From: CANLBN01 sp047638515
Lineage (GTDB): Bacteria; Pseudomonadota; Gammaproteobacteria; Pseudomonadales; Cellvibrionaceae
Direction of reading: 5' to 3'
Assembly: GCA_047638515.1 (NCBI GenBank)
Contig: JBLIME010000036.1
Location: 1-15,579 of the forward strand
Length of the DNA stretch: 15,579 nucleotides
The notes under the pieces are model-generated. The model was not told where the DNA came from and made no database searches. It saw only the letters and a program-made list of their open reading frames with translations. The translations under genes were made by a program, and so were the position numbers. Shown here piece after piece: positions 7,477 to 14,472 of this stretch; position 1 is the first letter of the stretch; each line of letters begins with the position of its first letter.

Positions 7477-8127
7477 CTAATTATCAATAAGAACATCGAC
7501 ACCTGCTGGAATCGAAAATTTAAAAATCGACTCATTAATCAACTGATTGAGCACAATATTATTAAAGCTAAAACGTGTTGTTTGACCCAAGCTATCTGCG
7601 AGTGTCATCTGTTGAATTATATTGTCGACAAAGCCTAGCCGTAGCTCTAAAAATACGCTGTTCGTCTGCTTGGGTGTTAAAATAAAATCACTGCTAATTG
7701 CTGCTGCACGATCAGTCTTAGTGACCTCATTGTTATCGATAGATTTAACTTTTTTGATGTAATAGGTTTGTGAAATCTTTTCGACATTACCACTCAATAG
7801 CAATGCCGGCGACTGGTCGACATTCTGACTGTAGGGGCGAATAGTGACCTGCTCTAGGTCGGCGTCGTAAAGCCATATATCTTGTAGATTAGACACCAAC
7901 AATTGCGGGAACGGCTCTTGTGTATCCCAGAGAAAAAACCCCGGCGCTTTAACCGTGAAGATACCCGATGACTGTTGAATTACCTCGCCTTTTGAATCTT
8001 CTAGGCTCTGCGCAAAGTCGCCTTGAATAGTTTTGTAGTCGGCTAAGAGTTTGACTAGGTCTTGAGTATCATCTGCAACGACATTTAACGAGTAGGATAG
8101 TAGAAGGCAAAAAAAGTATTTCATCAT
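7477..8127 (-). CDS. lolA: Outer-membrane lipoprotein carrier LolA
   Basis: LolA is the periplasmic chaperone that takes lipoproteins from the LolCDE complex and hands them to LolB at the outer membrane. The 216-residue precursor has a signal peptide (1-18, hydrophobic FFCLLLSYSL, likely cleavage after VVA). The mature part has family features: IQGDFAQ (34-40), VKAPGFFLWD (59-68), LLVSNLQDIWLYDADLEQVT (76-95) and the C-terminal FSIPAGVDVL (204-213). The position of E. coli mature Arg43 (VKRPN), often Arg or Lys in relatives, is Ala61 here (VKAPG). Two ATG codons are adjacent at 8127 and 8124. It follows ftsK by 143 bases and appears to have its own promoter, overlapped by a perfect palindrome. 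Identification rests on motifs plus the ftsK-lolA-rarA order. Confidence 0.94.
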   Translation of the reverse strand: MMKYFFCLLLSYSLNVVADDTQDLVKLLADYKTIQGDFAQSLEDSKGEVIQQSSGIFTVKAPGFFLWDTQEPFPQLLVSNLQDIWLYDADLEQVTIRPYSQNVDQSPALLLSGNVEKISQTYYIKKVKSIDNNEVTKTDRAAAISSDFILTPKQTNSVFLELRLGFVDNIIQQMTLADSLGQTTRFSFNNIVLNQLINESIFKFSIPAGVDVLIDN

Positions 8128-8153
8128 AATTTGTGAATCTAGTTATTTAGTTA

Positions 8154-8177
8154 ATTAATCATCAATTGATGATTAAT
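8154..8177. promoter_or_regulatory. Perfect 24-bp palindrome upstream of lolA, operator candidate
   Basis: The half-site ATTAATCATCAA (8154-8165) is followed directly by its exact complement TTGATGATTAAT (8166-8177), with no spacer. It ends 26 bases upstream of the lolA start codon and overlaps the predicted -10 element of lolA. A perfect 12-base half-site is not expected by chance in a window this size, even in AT-rich sequence. Binding by a dimeric regulator, or a cruciform/hairpin at the 5' end of the lolA mRNA, are the two readings. Confidence 0.55.
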
Positions 8178-8203
8178 AGCACTTACTTTTAGTTCGGCTA
8201 CAA
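8173..8203 (-). promoter_or_regulatory. Possible lolA promoter
   Basis: On the minus strand TGCTATTAA gives an extended -10 (-10 hexamer at 8178-8173, TGC at 8181-8179), with TTGTAG (8203-8198) 19 bases upstream as a weak -35. The predicted start of transcription falls inside the 24-bp palindrome. Motif match only. Confidence 0.35.
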
Positions 8204-8252
8204 GGTTTTTAACAAACGCTTAATACTGCCCGGCCGCCTTAGAAATGAGGCA

Positions 8253-8273
8253 TAACTAAGTAATCGTTAGTTA
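8253..8273. repeat. Small hairpin at the ftsK stop codon
   Basis: TAACTAA (8253-8259) and TTAGTTA (8267-8273) pair perfectly around 7 bases and include the ftsK stop codon. It has no U-tract in the ftsK direction; a role in ending or stabilising the ftsK message is possible but unproven. Confidence 0.25.
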
Positions 8274-10607
8274 ATGACGCGGCGGTGCCGGCGCTAAAAC
8301 TTCTCTAGCGCCGTTATGTCCTGCCTCTGACAGCACTCCTGCCGCCTCCATTGCCTCAACCAACCGAGCTGCACGATTGTAGCCAATACGTAACTTCCTT
8401 TGTACAGCAGAAATTGAAGCCTTGCGTGTCACCGTGACAAATTCAATAGCCTCGTCATACAGACTGTCACTTTCCAAGTCGTCATCGTCACTGTCATTTG
8501 ACAAACCCGGTACGGAAATGTTGTTGGCGCTTTCGTCGACGACACCCTCTAGATAATTAGGCGCACCACGTCGTTTCCAGTCCGCGACCACTCGGTGGAC
8601 CTCATGGTCATCGACAAAAGCACCGTGAATACGCATTGGCATATTTGTCCCCGAAGGCAGATACAACATGTCACCATGACCTAGTAGCTGGTCGGCCCCG
8701 CCCTGATCTAAAATAGTTCGAGAATCTATTTTAGACGAGACCTGAAAAGCGATACGCGAGGGCACATTTGCTTTAATTAAACCTGTAATGACATCGACCG
8801 ACGGACGCTGTGTAGCAAGCATCAAATGAATCCCGGCCGCTCGTGCCTTTTGTGCGATACGCGCAATCAATTGCTCGACTTTTTTACCAACAATCATCAT
8901 CATGTCGGCAAATTCATCGATCACAATTACAATCGAAGGCAGGGTTTCTAGGGGCGGTGCGGTGGCAATTTGCTCACCGACAGTAAATTGCTCCTCTGGC
9001 CGCCACAACGGATCTAATAAGGGCTCGCCAGCTTTAAGTGCGTCCTCAACTTTGCGATTATACCCTGCTAAATTTCTAACACCGAGAGCTGCCATTAGTT
9101 TATAGCGACGCTCCATTTCACCCACAGACCAACGCAAACCATTGGCGGCATCTTTCATATCGGTAATTACTGGGGTTAGTAGATGTGGAATTCCTTCATA
9201 TACTGATAACTCCAACATTTTTGGGTCGACGAGAATAAGCCGAACGTCTTTCGGTGTCGATTTATACAACATGCTCAAAATCATGGCATTAACACCTACA
9301 GACTTTCCTGAGCCCGTGGTTCCAGCCACTAACAAATGCGGCATTTTAGCCATATCCGCAACTACCGGTTGACCGGCAATATCATGACCCAAAGCCAGAG
9401 TTAATGGCGACTTTGACGACTCGTAAACACTCGAAGAAATGATTTCGCTTAGACGCACCATTTCTCGATGCTCATTGGGTATTTCTATCCCCATGACTGT
9501 TTTGCCGGGAATAACCTCGACGACTCGCACACTGACTACAGCCATCGAACGCGCCAAATCTTTGGCTAAATTAGTTATACGGCTGGCTTTAACGCCTGCC
9601 GCCGGCTGTATTTCGAAGCGAGTTACGACAGGCCCAGGCAACACGGACACAACCTCAGCCACCACACCAAAATCTTTTAATTTAATTTCTAGTAAGCGCG
9701 ACATAGCGTTCAAAGATTCTTCAGAAAAGCCTTTGTCGCCTTTTTCATCGCTCGGGTCTAGCAGGTTAAGGGGTGGTAACGCGCCGGTTATTGGCGCATC
9801 AAACAGAGATGTCTGCTTTTCTTGCTCAGCTCGCACGCTCGACTGAGGTCTTGACACGGGCTTTGAGATAGTAGGTGGTAATCGCTGGCTATGTTTTTCC
9901 AACTGTTTTGATACGCTGTCTTTACGAGCCTGCACACTCGACGTAATCACTTTTTGCTCTTGCTGATTGTCACGATATCGAGAGAACCTTCTAGCGATCC
10001 AAACAAAAACCATGATTGTTTTAAGGCCGATGCTGTCCATTAGTGACAACCACGATAGATCAGTGAAAATAGTGATGCCGAATAAACCCATTGCCATTAA
10101 TAATAAATTGGCGCCCACGTAACCAAAGGCACTTGCAAATGTCTCAACGACAGAAACACCTAAAATACCTCCGTTTGAAAAAGGCAGCGCTGCACTTGTT
10201 GCCCCCATTTGCAAGTAAACCAACCCAGTGAAAGCAACTATAACGATTATTAGGCCAACGACTCTGACAAAAAACATCAGCGCATCAAAAGCCCCCGCCG
10301 TATTACGCGCCATAAAAACACGCCACAGTCGATACGAGATCATCAGTGGAAACAGGTAGGCGATATAACCAAATAAAGAATAAAACACATCGGACATCCA
10401 AGCACCTGCCGGACCTGCGGTGTTGCGGATATAGCTGGAAGTGCCGGTACTTGACCAACCGGGATCAGCCGGCGAGAAGGAAGTTAAGGCAACCAGCAAG
10501 TAGATACACAATAACAGCCAACCGATGAGTGCACCCTCTTTGACTATTCGCAGTAAGGCATTTTGAATCGGCGTGACGTCGCTTGTCGTTTTAGTGATAA
10601 ATTTCAA
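8271..10607 (-). CDS. ftsK: DNA translocase FtsK
   Basis: FtsK sits at the division septum, pumps DNA towards the dif site and activates XerCD to resolve chromosome dimers. The 778-residue protein has four N-terminal membrane helices (about 27-45, 75-95, 111-131, 163-183) and a short polar linker (about 210-280), so it resembles the Pseudomonas-size form rather than the 1329-residue E. coli one. The RecA-like motor has Walker A AGTTGSGKSVGVNAM (428-442), DPKMLELSVYEGIPHLLTPV (461-480), Walker B IVIVIDEFADMM (559-570) and LATQRPSVDVITGLIKANVPSR (597-618). The gamma winged helix that reads KOPS sequences is at about 716-771 (RKLRIGYNRAARLVEAME). It starts with TTG; AAGG 8 bases upstream supports it and no ATG or GTG fits better. 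It is divergent from trxB and followed by lolA. Confidence 0.97.
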   Translation of the reverse strand: MKFITKTTSDVTPIQNALLRIVKEGALIGWLLLCIYLLVALTSFSPADPGWSSTGTSSYIRNTAGPAGAWMSDVFYSLFGYIAYLFPLMISYRLWRVFMARNTAGAFDALMFFVRVVGLIIVIVAFTGLVYLQMGATSAALPFSNGGILGVSVVETFASAFGYVGANLLLMAMGLFGITIFTDLSWLSLMDSIGLKTIMVFVWIARRFSRYRDNQQEQKVITSSVQARKDSVSKQLEKHSQRLPPTISKPVSRPQSSVRAEQEKQTSLFDAPITGALPPLNLLDPSDEKGDKGFSEESLNAMSRLLEIKLKDFGVVAEVVSVLPGPVVTRFEIQPAAGVKASRITNLAKDLARSMAVVSVRVVEVIPGKTVMGIEIPNEHREMVRLSEIISSSVYESSKSPLTLALGHDIAGQPVVADMAKMPHLLVAGTTGSGKSVGVNAMILSMLYKSTPKDVRLILVDPKMLELSVYEGIPHLLTPVITDMKDAANGLRWSVGEMERRYKLMAALGVRNLAGYNRKVEDALKAGEPLLDPLWRPEEQFTVGEQIATAPPLETLPSIVIVIDEFADMMMIVGKKVEQLIARIAQKARAAGIHLMLATQRPSVDVITGLIKANVPSRIAFQVSSKIDSRTILDQGGADQLLGHGDMLYLPSGTNMPMRIHGAFVDDHEVHRVVADWKRRGAPNYLEGVVDESANNISVPGLSNDSDDDDLESDSLYDEAIEFVTVTRKASISAVQRKLRIGYNRAARLVEAMEAAGVLSEAGHNGAREVLAPAPPRH

Positions 10608-10627
10608 CTGTTATACCTTGGTATTGA

Positions 10628-10655
10628 GTTGTAGTCGATTAATCCTAGTGGTCAA
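10628..10655 (-). promoter_or_regulatory. Possible ftsK promoter
   Basis: On the minus strand TTGACC (10655-10650) and TACAAC (10633-10628) are separated by 16 bases, a fair sigma-70 match. Transcription would start near 10621, leaving a short leader that still contains the AAGG site (10619-10616) before the TTG start codon. No LexA-type operator was recognised nearby. Confidence 0.4.
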
Positions 10656-10728
10656 TTCAACCTAGGCTGAACATTAAGCGTAACCAATTCATCTGGTTAG
10701 TTTAATTCAAACGCAATCTTATTAATAA

Positions 10729-10769
10729 ATTCTTATCTACCCATCAGTCTCTAAACTGTCGATAAGAAT
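10729..10769. repeat. Inverted repeat in the ftsK-trxB divergent region
   Basis: ATTCTTATC (10729-10737) and GATAAGAAT (10761-10769) are perfect 9-base complements around 23 bases. It lies in the 494-bp gap 10608-11101, which contains no gene I can support but several smaller repeats: TAACCA/TGGTTA (10681-10699), CTGTCG/CGACAG (10815-10832) and TTAGCTT/AAGCTAA (10942-10973). The gap is long for a simple divergent promoter pair, so it may hold regulatory sites or an unrecognised small RNA. Confidence 0.4.
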
Positions 10770-10986
10770 AAAATCATGGCTCTGATTTTTAAATGCCTCT
10801 TATTTTTAACATCACTGTCGGCTCGACGACAGCCTTAAGCACTTTTTATTTGCGTATAACTAGCATAGCAAAGCGCGATCAGCAGATATTGCTTGTAAAG
10901 CATCGATACACTCGAATTCCAATGCTATTGATTCATTCGAATTAGCTTTTAATCACAAAAATTAATAAGCTAAGTTGATTGCTCTA

Positions 10987-11013
10987 TTGAGAGACATAAC
11001 ACCATGTTATGAT
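10987..11013 (+). promoter_or_regulatory. trxB promoter, extended -10 type
   Basis: TGTTATGAT (11005-11013) is a good extended -10 element, with TTGAGA (10987-10992) 15 bases upstream as a weak -35. The inverted repeat CATAAC (10995-11000) / GTTATG (11006-11011) overlaps the -10 and could be an operator. Transcription would start near 11020, just before the leader hairpin. Confidence 0.5.
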
Positions 11014-11024
11014 GCTCGCCATCA

Positions 11025-11063
11025 AAGCTACTGAACATGTTTATCGTGATTATTCAGTAGCTT
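11025..11063 (+). other. Hairpin in the trxB leader RNA
   Basis: AAGCTACTGAA (11025-11035) and TTCAGTAGCTT (11053-11063) pair perfectly over 11 bp around a 17-base loop. The stem would begin within a few bases of the predicted 5' end of the trxB mRNA and ends 38 bases before the ATG. It has no T-run, so it is more likely an mRNA-stabilising or regulatory stem than a terminator. Confidence 0.5.
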
Positions 11064-11101
11064 AACACAATTTTAACGTAAATTTACTAGTGGAAGACAC
11101 C

Positions 11102-12046
11102 ATGAGTTTAGACAATCATCATCGCTTACTGATTCTTGGTTCGGGCCCTGCGGGTTATACGGCGGCCATTTATGCGGCGCGGGCCAACTTGAGTCCCGTA
11201 GTAATAACTGGCATGCAACAGGGCGGACAATTAACCACTACAACTGAAGTCGAAAACTGGCCAGGTGGCATTTCTGCTCTGCAGGGACCCGATCTAATGG
11301 TACAAATGCAAGAGCACGCAGAACGTTTTGAAACCAAGGTCATTTTTGATCATATTAACGAGGTTGACTTTGATAAGCGACCATTTGTGATAAAAGGCAA
11401 CGAAACTTACACTTGTGACTCGCTCATCATCACTACCGGGGCATCTGCGCGCTATTTAGGACTAGACTCCGAGAAGACCTTTATGGGCAGAGGTGTCAGT
11501 GCTTGTGCTACCTGCGATGGTTTCTTCTATCGAGACCAAATCGTTGCCGTTATTGGTGGCGGCAACACCGCAGTTGAAGAGGCACTTTATTTATCAAATA
11601 TTTGTAAAGAGGTCATCTTGGTTCACCGACGAGACAGTCTACGCTCGGACAAAATGCTTCAGGACAGATTGTTGGCAAAGGCCAAAAATGGCAACGTAAC
11701 ACTTATGTGGAATAACACCCTAGATGAGATCTTGGGTGACCAGTCTGGGGTCAATGGTATGCGCCTAAAACACGCTGAGACCGGCGAGCTGCAAGACATT
11801 TCATTACAGGGCGTTTTTATTGCGATCGGACACACACCTAACACTAGCTTATTTGAGGGCAAACTCGCCATGAAAAACGGTTATATAACTGTTAACAGTG
11901 GCCTCAACGGCAATGCCACGCAGACAAGTGTCGATGGGGTGTTTGCCGCTGGGGATGTCGCCGACCATGTCTATCGGCAGGCAATCACCTCCTCCGGCTC
12001 CGGCTGTATGGCGGCTCTAGATGCAGAGAAATATCTAGATCATTAG
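11102..12046 (+). CDS. trxB: Thioredoxin reductase
   Basis: This cytoplasmic FAD enzyme uses NADPH to reduce thioredoxin. The 314-residue protein matches low-molecular-weight bacterial TrxB (about 316-321). FAD-binding GSGPAG is at 13-18, the redox pair CATC has Cys135 and Cys138 (same numbers as in E. coli), NADPH-binding GGGNTAVEEA is at 152-161, the 2'-phosphate-binding HRRDSLR is at 175-181, and the second FAD motif GVFAAGDVAD is at 279-288. The frame opens at a GTG at 11090, but the ATG at 11102 has GGAAG (11092-11096) correctly placed and gives the family's usual N-terminus. It is divergent from ftsK, as in Pseudomonas. Its leader carries an 11-bp hairpin. Confidence 0.97.
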   Translation: MSLDNHHRLLILGSGPAGYTAAIYAARANLSPVVITGMQQGGQLTTTTEVENWPGGISALQGPDLMVQMQEHAERFETKVIFDHINEVDFDKRPFVIKGNETYTCDSLIITTGASARYLGLDSEKTFMGRGVSACATCDGFFYRDQIVAVIGGGNTAVEEALYLSNICKEVILVHRRDSLRSDKMLQDRLLAKAKNGNVTLMWNNTLDEILGDQSGVNGMRLKHAETGELQDISLQGVFIAIGHTPNTSLFEGKLAMKNGYITVNSGLNGNATQTSVDGVFAAGDVADHVYRQAITSSGSGCMAALDAEKYLDH

Positions 12047-12077
12047 ATGAAAAAGAACTCAGGTCGGTAGTGGTAAC

Positions 12078-12208
12078 GAGGCTGAAAATTTGGCATTCAG
12101 CTTAATTGAACAGCCTCTGCCAAGTCAACACGGCAGACATATTATCGAGATTATCGAGAGTCGCACTAGAATTAAGAGGTGTTGTCCCAACACTGTATTG
12201 CAGATACA
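12078..12208 (+). repeat. Hairpin-rich spacer between trxB and aat
   Basis: The 250-bp gap 12047-12296 contains two competing pairings that share bases: GAGGCTG (12078-12084) with CAGCCTC (12111-12117), and GCTGAA (12081-12086) with TTCAGC (12096-12101). Next come a 9-bp tandem ATTATCGAG repeat (12141-12158) and two small adjacent hairpins (GTGTTG/CAACAC 12179-12193, TGTAT/ATACA 12194-12208). No clear terminator with a U-tract is seen and no believable gene. Confidence 0.35.
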
Positions 12209-12296
12209 AAGAATGCACGAAGCGTACAAGGCACACCTATCCACTCATTACAATTGCGCAATCAACTGTATGACTTTACTAGTAACGCTGTAACCT

Positions 12297-13052
12297 ATGA
12301 AATTACCTTGGCTAGATCCACTGGTTGTCGAGTTTCCAGACACCAGTCAGGCAATGCAAGAACCCAACGGCTTGCTGTGCGCTGGCGGTGACCTCTCGAG
12401 TGAATGGCTACTAAAAGCTTACAAACACGGCATATTCCCATGGTTTAACGAGGGTGATCCTATTTTATGGTGGACACCTTCTCCTCGAATGGTAATTTAT
12501 CCTTACCAATTTCATCTGAGTCGCAGCCTCCGTAAAACGCTCAAAAAGGGCAACTTTCGCGTTACCGTTAATAATGACTTTAAGGGAGTGATAAACGCTT
12601 GCGCTAACTGCAAGCGCGGCGACCTGTCCATTGGTGAGCCGTCGACATGGATAACCTCAAAGATGTCGGCAAGCTATCTGCAACTTCACCTAGCTGGGCA
12701 TGCACAATCGATAGAAGTTTGGCAAGACAATCTTCTTTGTGGTGGGCTTTATGGAGTTGCTATTGGTCGTATTTTTTTTGGGGAATCAATGTTTAGTCGA
12801 ATGACAGATGGGTCTAAAATAGCGATTACACACCTAGTCGAACACTTAAAAAAATGGCAATATAAATTGATTGATTGTCAGGTGCACAACAATCACTTGA
12901 ATAGTCTAGGTGCCATAGAGATTGATCGCTTGAGTTTTGAGCAGATCGTGCAACGAAATGCCTTTGAAGTCGACACCACGATCCCCCAGCCCGAGTGGAA
13001 ACCGCAGGACATAGCCTTCAACAGTGATTACTGGAATAAGGCAACTACTTAA
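12297..13052 (+). CDS. aat: Leucyl/phenylalanyl-tRNA--protein transferase
   Basis: Aat transfers Leu or Phe from aminoacyl-tRNA to proteins with N-terminal Lys or Arg, creating N-degrons for ClpS-ClpAP. The 251-residue protein shows the full family pattern: GLLCAGGDLS (25-34), YKHGIFPWF (42-50), LWWTPSPRMV (57-66), WITSKMSASYLQLHLAGHAQSIEVW (118-142), CGGLYGVAIGRIFFGESMFSR (148-168) and KLIDCQVHNNHLNSLGA (190-206). Glu163 and Asp193 have the same 30-residue spacing as the functional Glu156 and Asp186 of the E. coli enzyme. It is slightly longer than E. coli Aat (234) through its C-terminus. No good ribosome-binding site precedes the ATG. bpt, the second aminoacyl-transferase, follows after 221 bases. 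That spacer has no recognisable gene or terminator. Confidence 0.97.
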   Translation: MKLPWLDPLVVEFPDTSQAMQEPNGLLCAGGDLSSEWLLKAYKHGIFPWFNEGDPILWWTPSPRMVIYPYQFHLSRSLRKTLKKGNFRVTVNNDFKGVINACANCKRGDLSIGEPSTWITSKMSASYLQLHLAGHAQSIEVWQDNLLCGGLYGVAIGRIFFGESMFSRMTDGSKIAITHLVEHLKKWQYKLIDCQVHNNHLNSLGAIEIDRLSFEQIVQRNAFEVDTTIPQPEWKPQDIAFNSDYWNKATT

Positions 13053-13273
13053 GCTGAGCAAGACGCTCCTCCGGCAGACGTAAGTCTAGCCACTGGACCA
13101 CGCAGAAGCGATTTACGAAGTACCTCATACACACTTGAAGTAGTGCTGTTTTAATAGTCAAAAAGTTGGGCTATGGTGGGAGCTGGTGTAAACTCATTGA
13201 AAATTTAGTCAATATCGTCAAAGTCTGTTGATATTATTCATTACACGAGAGAAATAAAATATAGTCATTAATT

Positions 13274-14023
13274 ATGAGTGAACTAGACGAAAAAATTACT
13301 ACCGTTGACAAAATTGCCAGTGATATCGAGTCACTACAATTTTTTCAAACCCAAGAGCACCCCTGCAGCTACATTAAAGGCCAGTCTGCTAGTACTTTGT
13401 TTCTAAATCCAAAGCAAAAGATTGACACCACACTCTACTCACAGTTGTCTGAGTATGGCTTCAGACGCAGCGGCACTCATATTTACAAGCCAATGTGTAA
13501 GCACTGTGATGCCTGTATACCCATTAGAATACCCGCCGATGCGTTTATTGCTAGCAGACAACAAAAGCGTGCATGGCGTCGCAATCAAGACTTATCGATC
13601 TCAATTGTTAGCTGTATCGATACCGATGAACACTATGCTCTTTACGAAGCTTATATTAATGCAAGACATCAAGACGGCGACATGTACCCGGCGTCTCAAC
13701 AGCAGTTCCGTAGCTTTTTAACAAGCGAATGGAAATCAACCCGCTATTATGAAATCCGGAAAGATGGACGTCTTATTGCCGCTTCGGTTGCAGACATTAT
13801 GGATAACGGCATAGCCGCGGTTTACAGTTACTACTGCCCTACTTTAGCTAAGCGAAGCTTAGGCAGCTTCATTATTCTTTTTTTAATAGAACAGGCGAAG
13901 ACACTCGACCTACCGGCTGTCTATCTTGGCTATTGGATTAAATCTTGTCAAAAAATGAGCTACAAATCATCGTATCGACCACTTGAGATACAAAATGGCT
14001 CGCATTGGTTACGAGTTTTGTAA
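13274..14023 (+). CDS. bpt: Aspartate/glutamate leucyltransferase
   Basis: Bpt (also annotated ate) transfers Leu from leucyl-tRNA to proteins with N-terminal Asp or Glu, feeding the N-degron pathway. The 249-residue protein matches the family: an ATE N-terminal domain with Cys31 and the cluster C75-x2-C78-x2-C81 (YKPMCKHCDACIPIRIP, 71-87), QKRAWRRNQDL (97-107), then the GNAT-like C-terminal domain with YINARHQDGDM (127-137), AVYSYYCPTLAKRSLGSFIILFLI (182-205) and YLGYWIKSCQKMSYKSSYRPLEI (217-239). The cysteine set resembles the metal/iron-sulfur ligands described for ATE enzymes. The start region MSEL is usual, although the ribosome-binding site is poor. It sits between aat and infA, the common order in Pseudomonas-like genomes. 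Confidence 0.96.
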   Translation: MSELDEKITTVDKIASDIESLQFFQTQEHPCSYIKGQSASTLFLNPKQKIDTTLYSQLSEYGFRRSGTHIYKPMCKHCDACIPIRIPADAFIASRQQKRAWRRNQDLSISIVSCIDTDEHYALYEAYINARHQDGDMYPASQQQFRSFLTSEWKSTRYYEIRKDGRLIAASVADIMDNGIAAVYSYYCPTLAKRSLGSFIILFLIEQAKTLDLPAVYLGYWIKSCQKMSYKSSYRPLEIQNGSHWLRVL

Positions 14024-14030
14024 ATTCACC

Positions 14031-14059
14031 TTGGCGCACAGATGAAAATAAGGCACAAT
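14031..14059 (+). promoter_or_regulatory. Possible infA promoter
   Basis: TTGGCG (14031-14036) and CACAAT (14054-14059) are separated by 17 bases, directly after the bpt stop codon. Transcription would start near 14066, giving a leader of about 35 bases. A separate promoter fits the high, growth-linked expression expected of infA. Motif match only. Confidence 0.4.
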
Positions 14060-14099
14060 GCAGCGCTTATTTTAAAGGCTTTTGAGAGGTTTGTGCCGA

Positions 14100-14318
14100 A
14101 TGGCAAAAGAAGAGAACATTGAATTTGAAGGGGAAGTCATCGACACTCTCCCTAATACTACTTTTCGTGTAAAACTAGAAAATGGACATGTTGTTACCGC
14201 CCATATTTCTGGAAAAATGCGCAAAAACTATATACGAATTTTGACCGGCGATAAAGTTAAGGTCGAAATGACTCCCTACGATCTTTCTAAAGGCCGCATA
14301 ACTTTCCGTGCCCGTTAG
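14100..14318 (+). CDS. infA: Translation initiation factor IF-1
   Basis: IF-1 binds the ribosomal A site of the 30S subunit and works with IF-2 and IF-3 in initiation. The ATG at 14100 gives MAKEENIEFEGEV and 72 residues, the near-universal length. A GTG-initiated form six codons longer (from 14082) is unlikely. The OB-fold sequence is typical: GEVIDTLPNTTFRVKLENGH (11-30), AHISGKMRKNYIRILTGDKV (34-53) and PYDLSKGRITFR (59-70). GAGAGG at 14084-14089, 10 bases upstream, is the likely ribosome-binding site. It converges on clpA with a shared terminator between them. Confidence 0.98.
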   Translation: MAKEENIEFEGEVIDTLPNTTFRVKLENGHVVTAHISGKMRKNYIRILTGDKVKVEMTPYDLSKGRITFRAR

Positions 14319-14414
14319 CCACTCAAACTACGCATTCTAAATAGCTAAATTGGTTTCGAACGGCTCGAGCGCCTCGACTATTGAGACCTTCGACTTAAAA
14401 TGCCGTTATATCAA

Positions 14415-14450
14415 CCAATAAAAAAGAGCCATAAGGCTCTTTTTTATTGG
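14415..14450. terminator. Bidirectional intrinsic terminator of infA and clpA
   Basis: A perfect 16-bp inverted repeat with the 4-base loop ATAA: the inner GC-rich stem AAGAGCC/GGCTCTT is flanked by A- and T-runs, so each strand reads stem then U-tract. It lies between the convergent stops of infA (14318) and clpA (14473) and should end both transcripts. The rest of this 154-bp gap has no tRNA; E. coli carries serW in this neighbourhood. Confidence 0.93.
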
Positions 14451-14472
14451 TACTTGTACAGCCAGTTTCTAC

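Noticed and set aside
9439..9846. 135-codon plus-strand open frame opposite ftsK
   Set aside because: Antisense shadow of the FtsK motor region; low-complexity Ser/Thr composition and no supporting start signal.
12141..12158. Two tandem ATTATCGAG copies as a regulator-binding iteron
   Set aside because: Only two copies of 9 bp in AT-rich spacer, not placed on a promoter; chance is sufficient.
12090..12293. 67-codon frame between trxB and aat
   Set aside because: TTG start without a ribosome-binding site, unremarkable composition, and it occupies the hairpin-rich spacer; no recognisable family.
13166..13194. TTGGGC-17-TAAACT promoter before bpt
   Set aside because: The -35 is poor, the leader would be about 80 bases with no other support, and read-through from aat is equally plausible.
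14319..14472. tRNA-Ser gene as found near infA in E. coli
   Set aside because: The gap contains the terminator but no cloverleaf or T-arm consensus.
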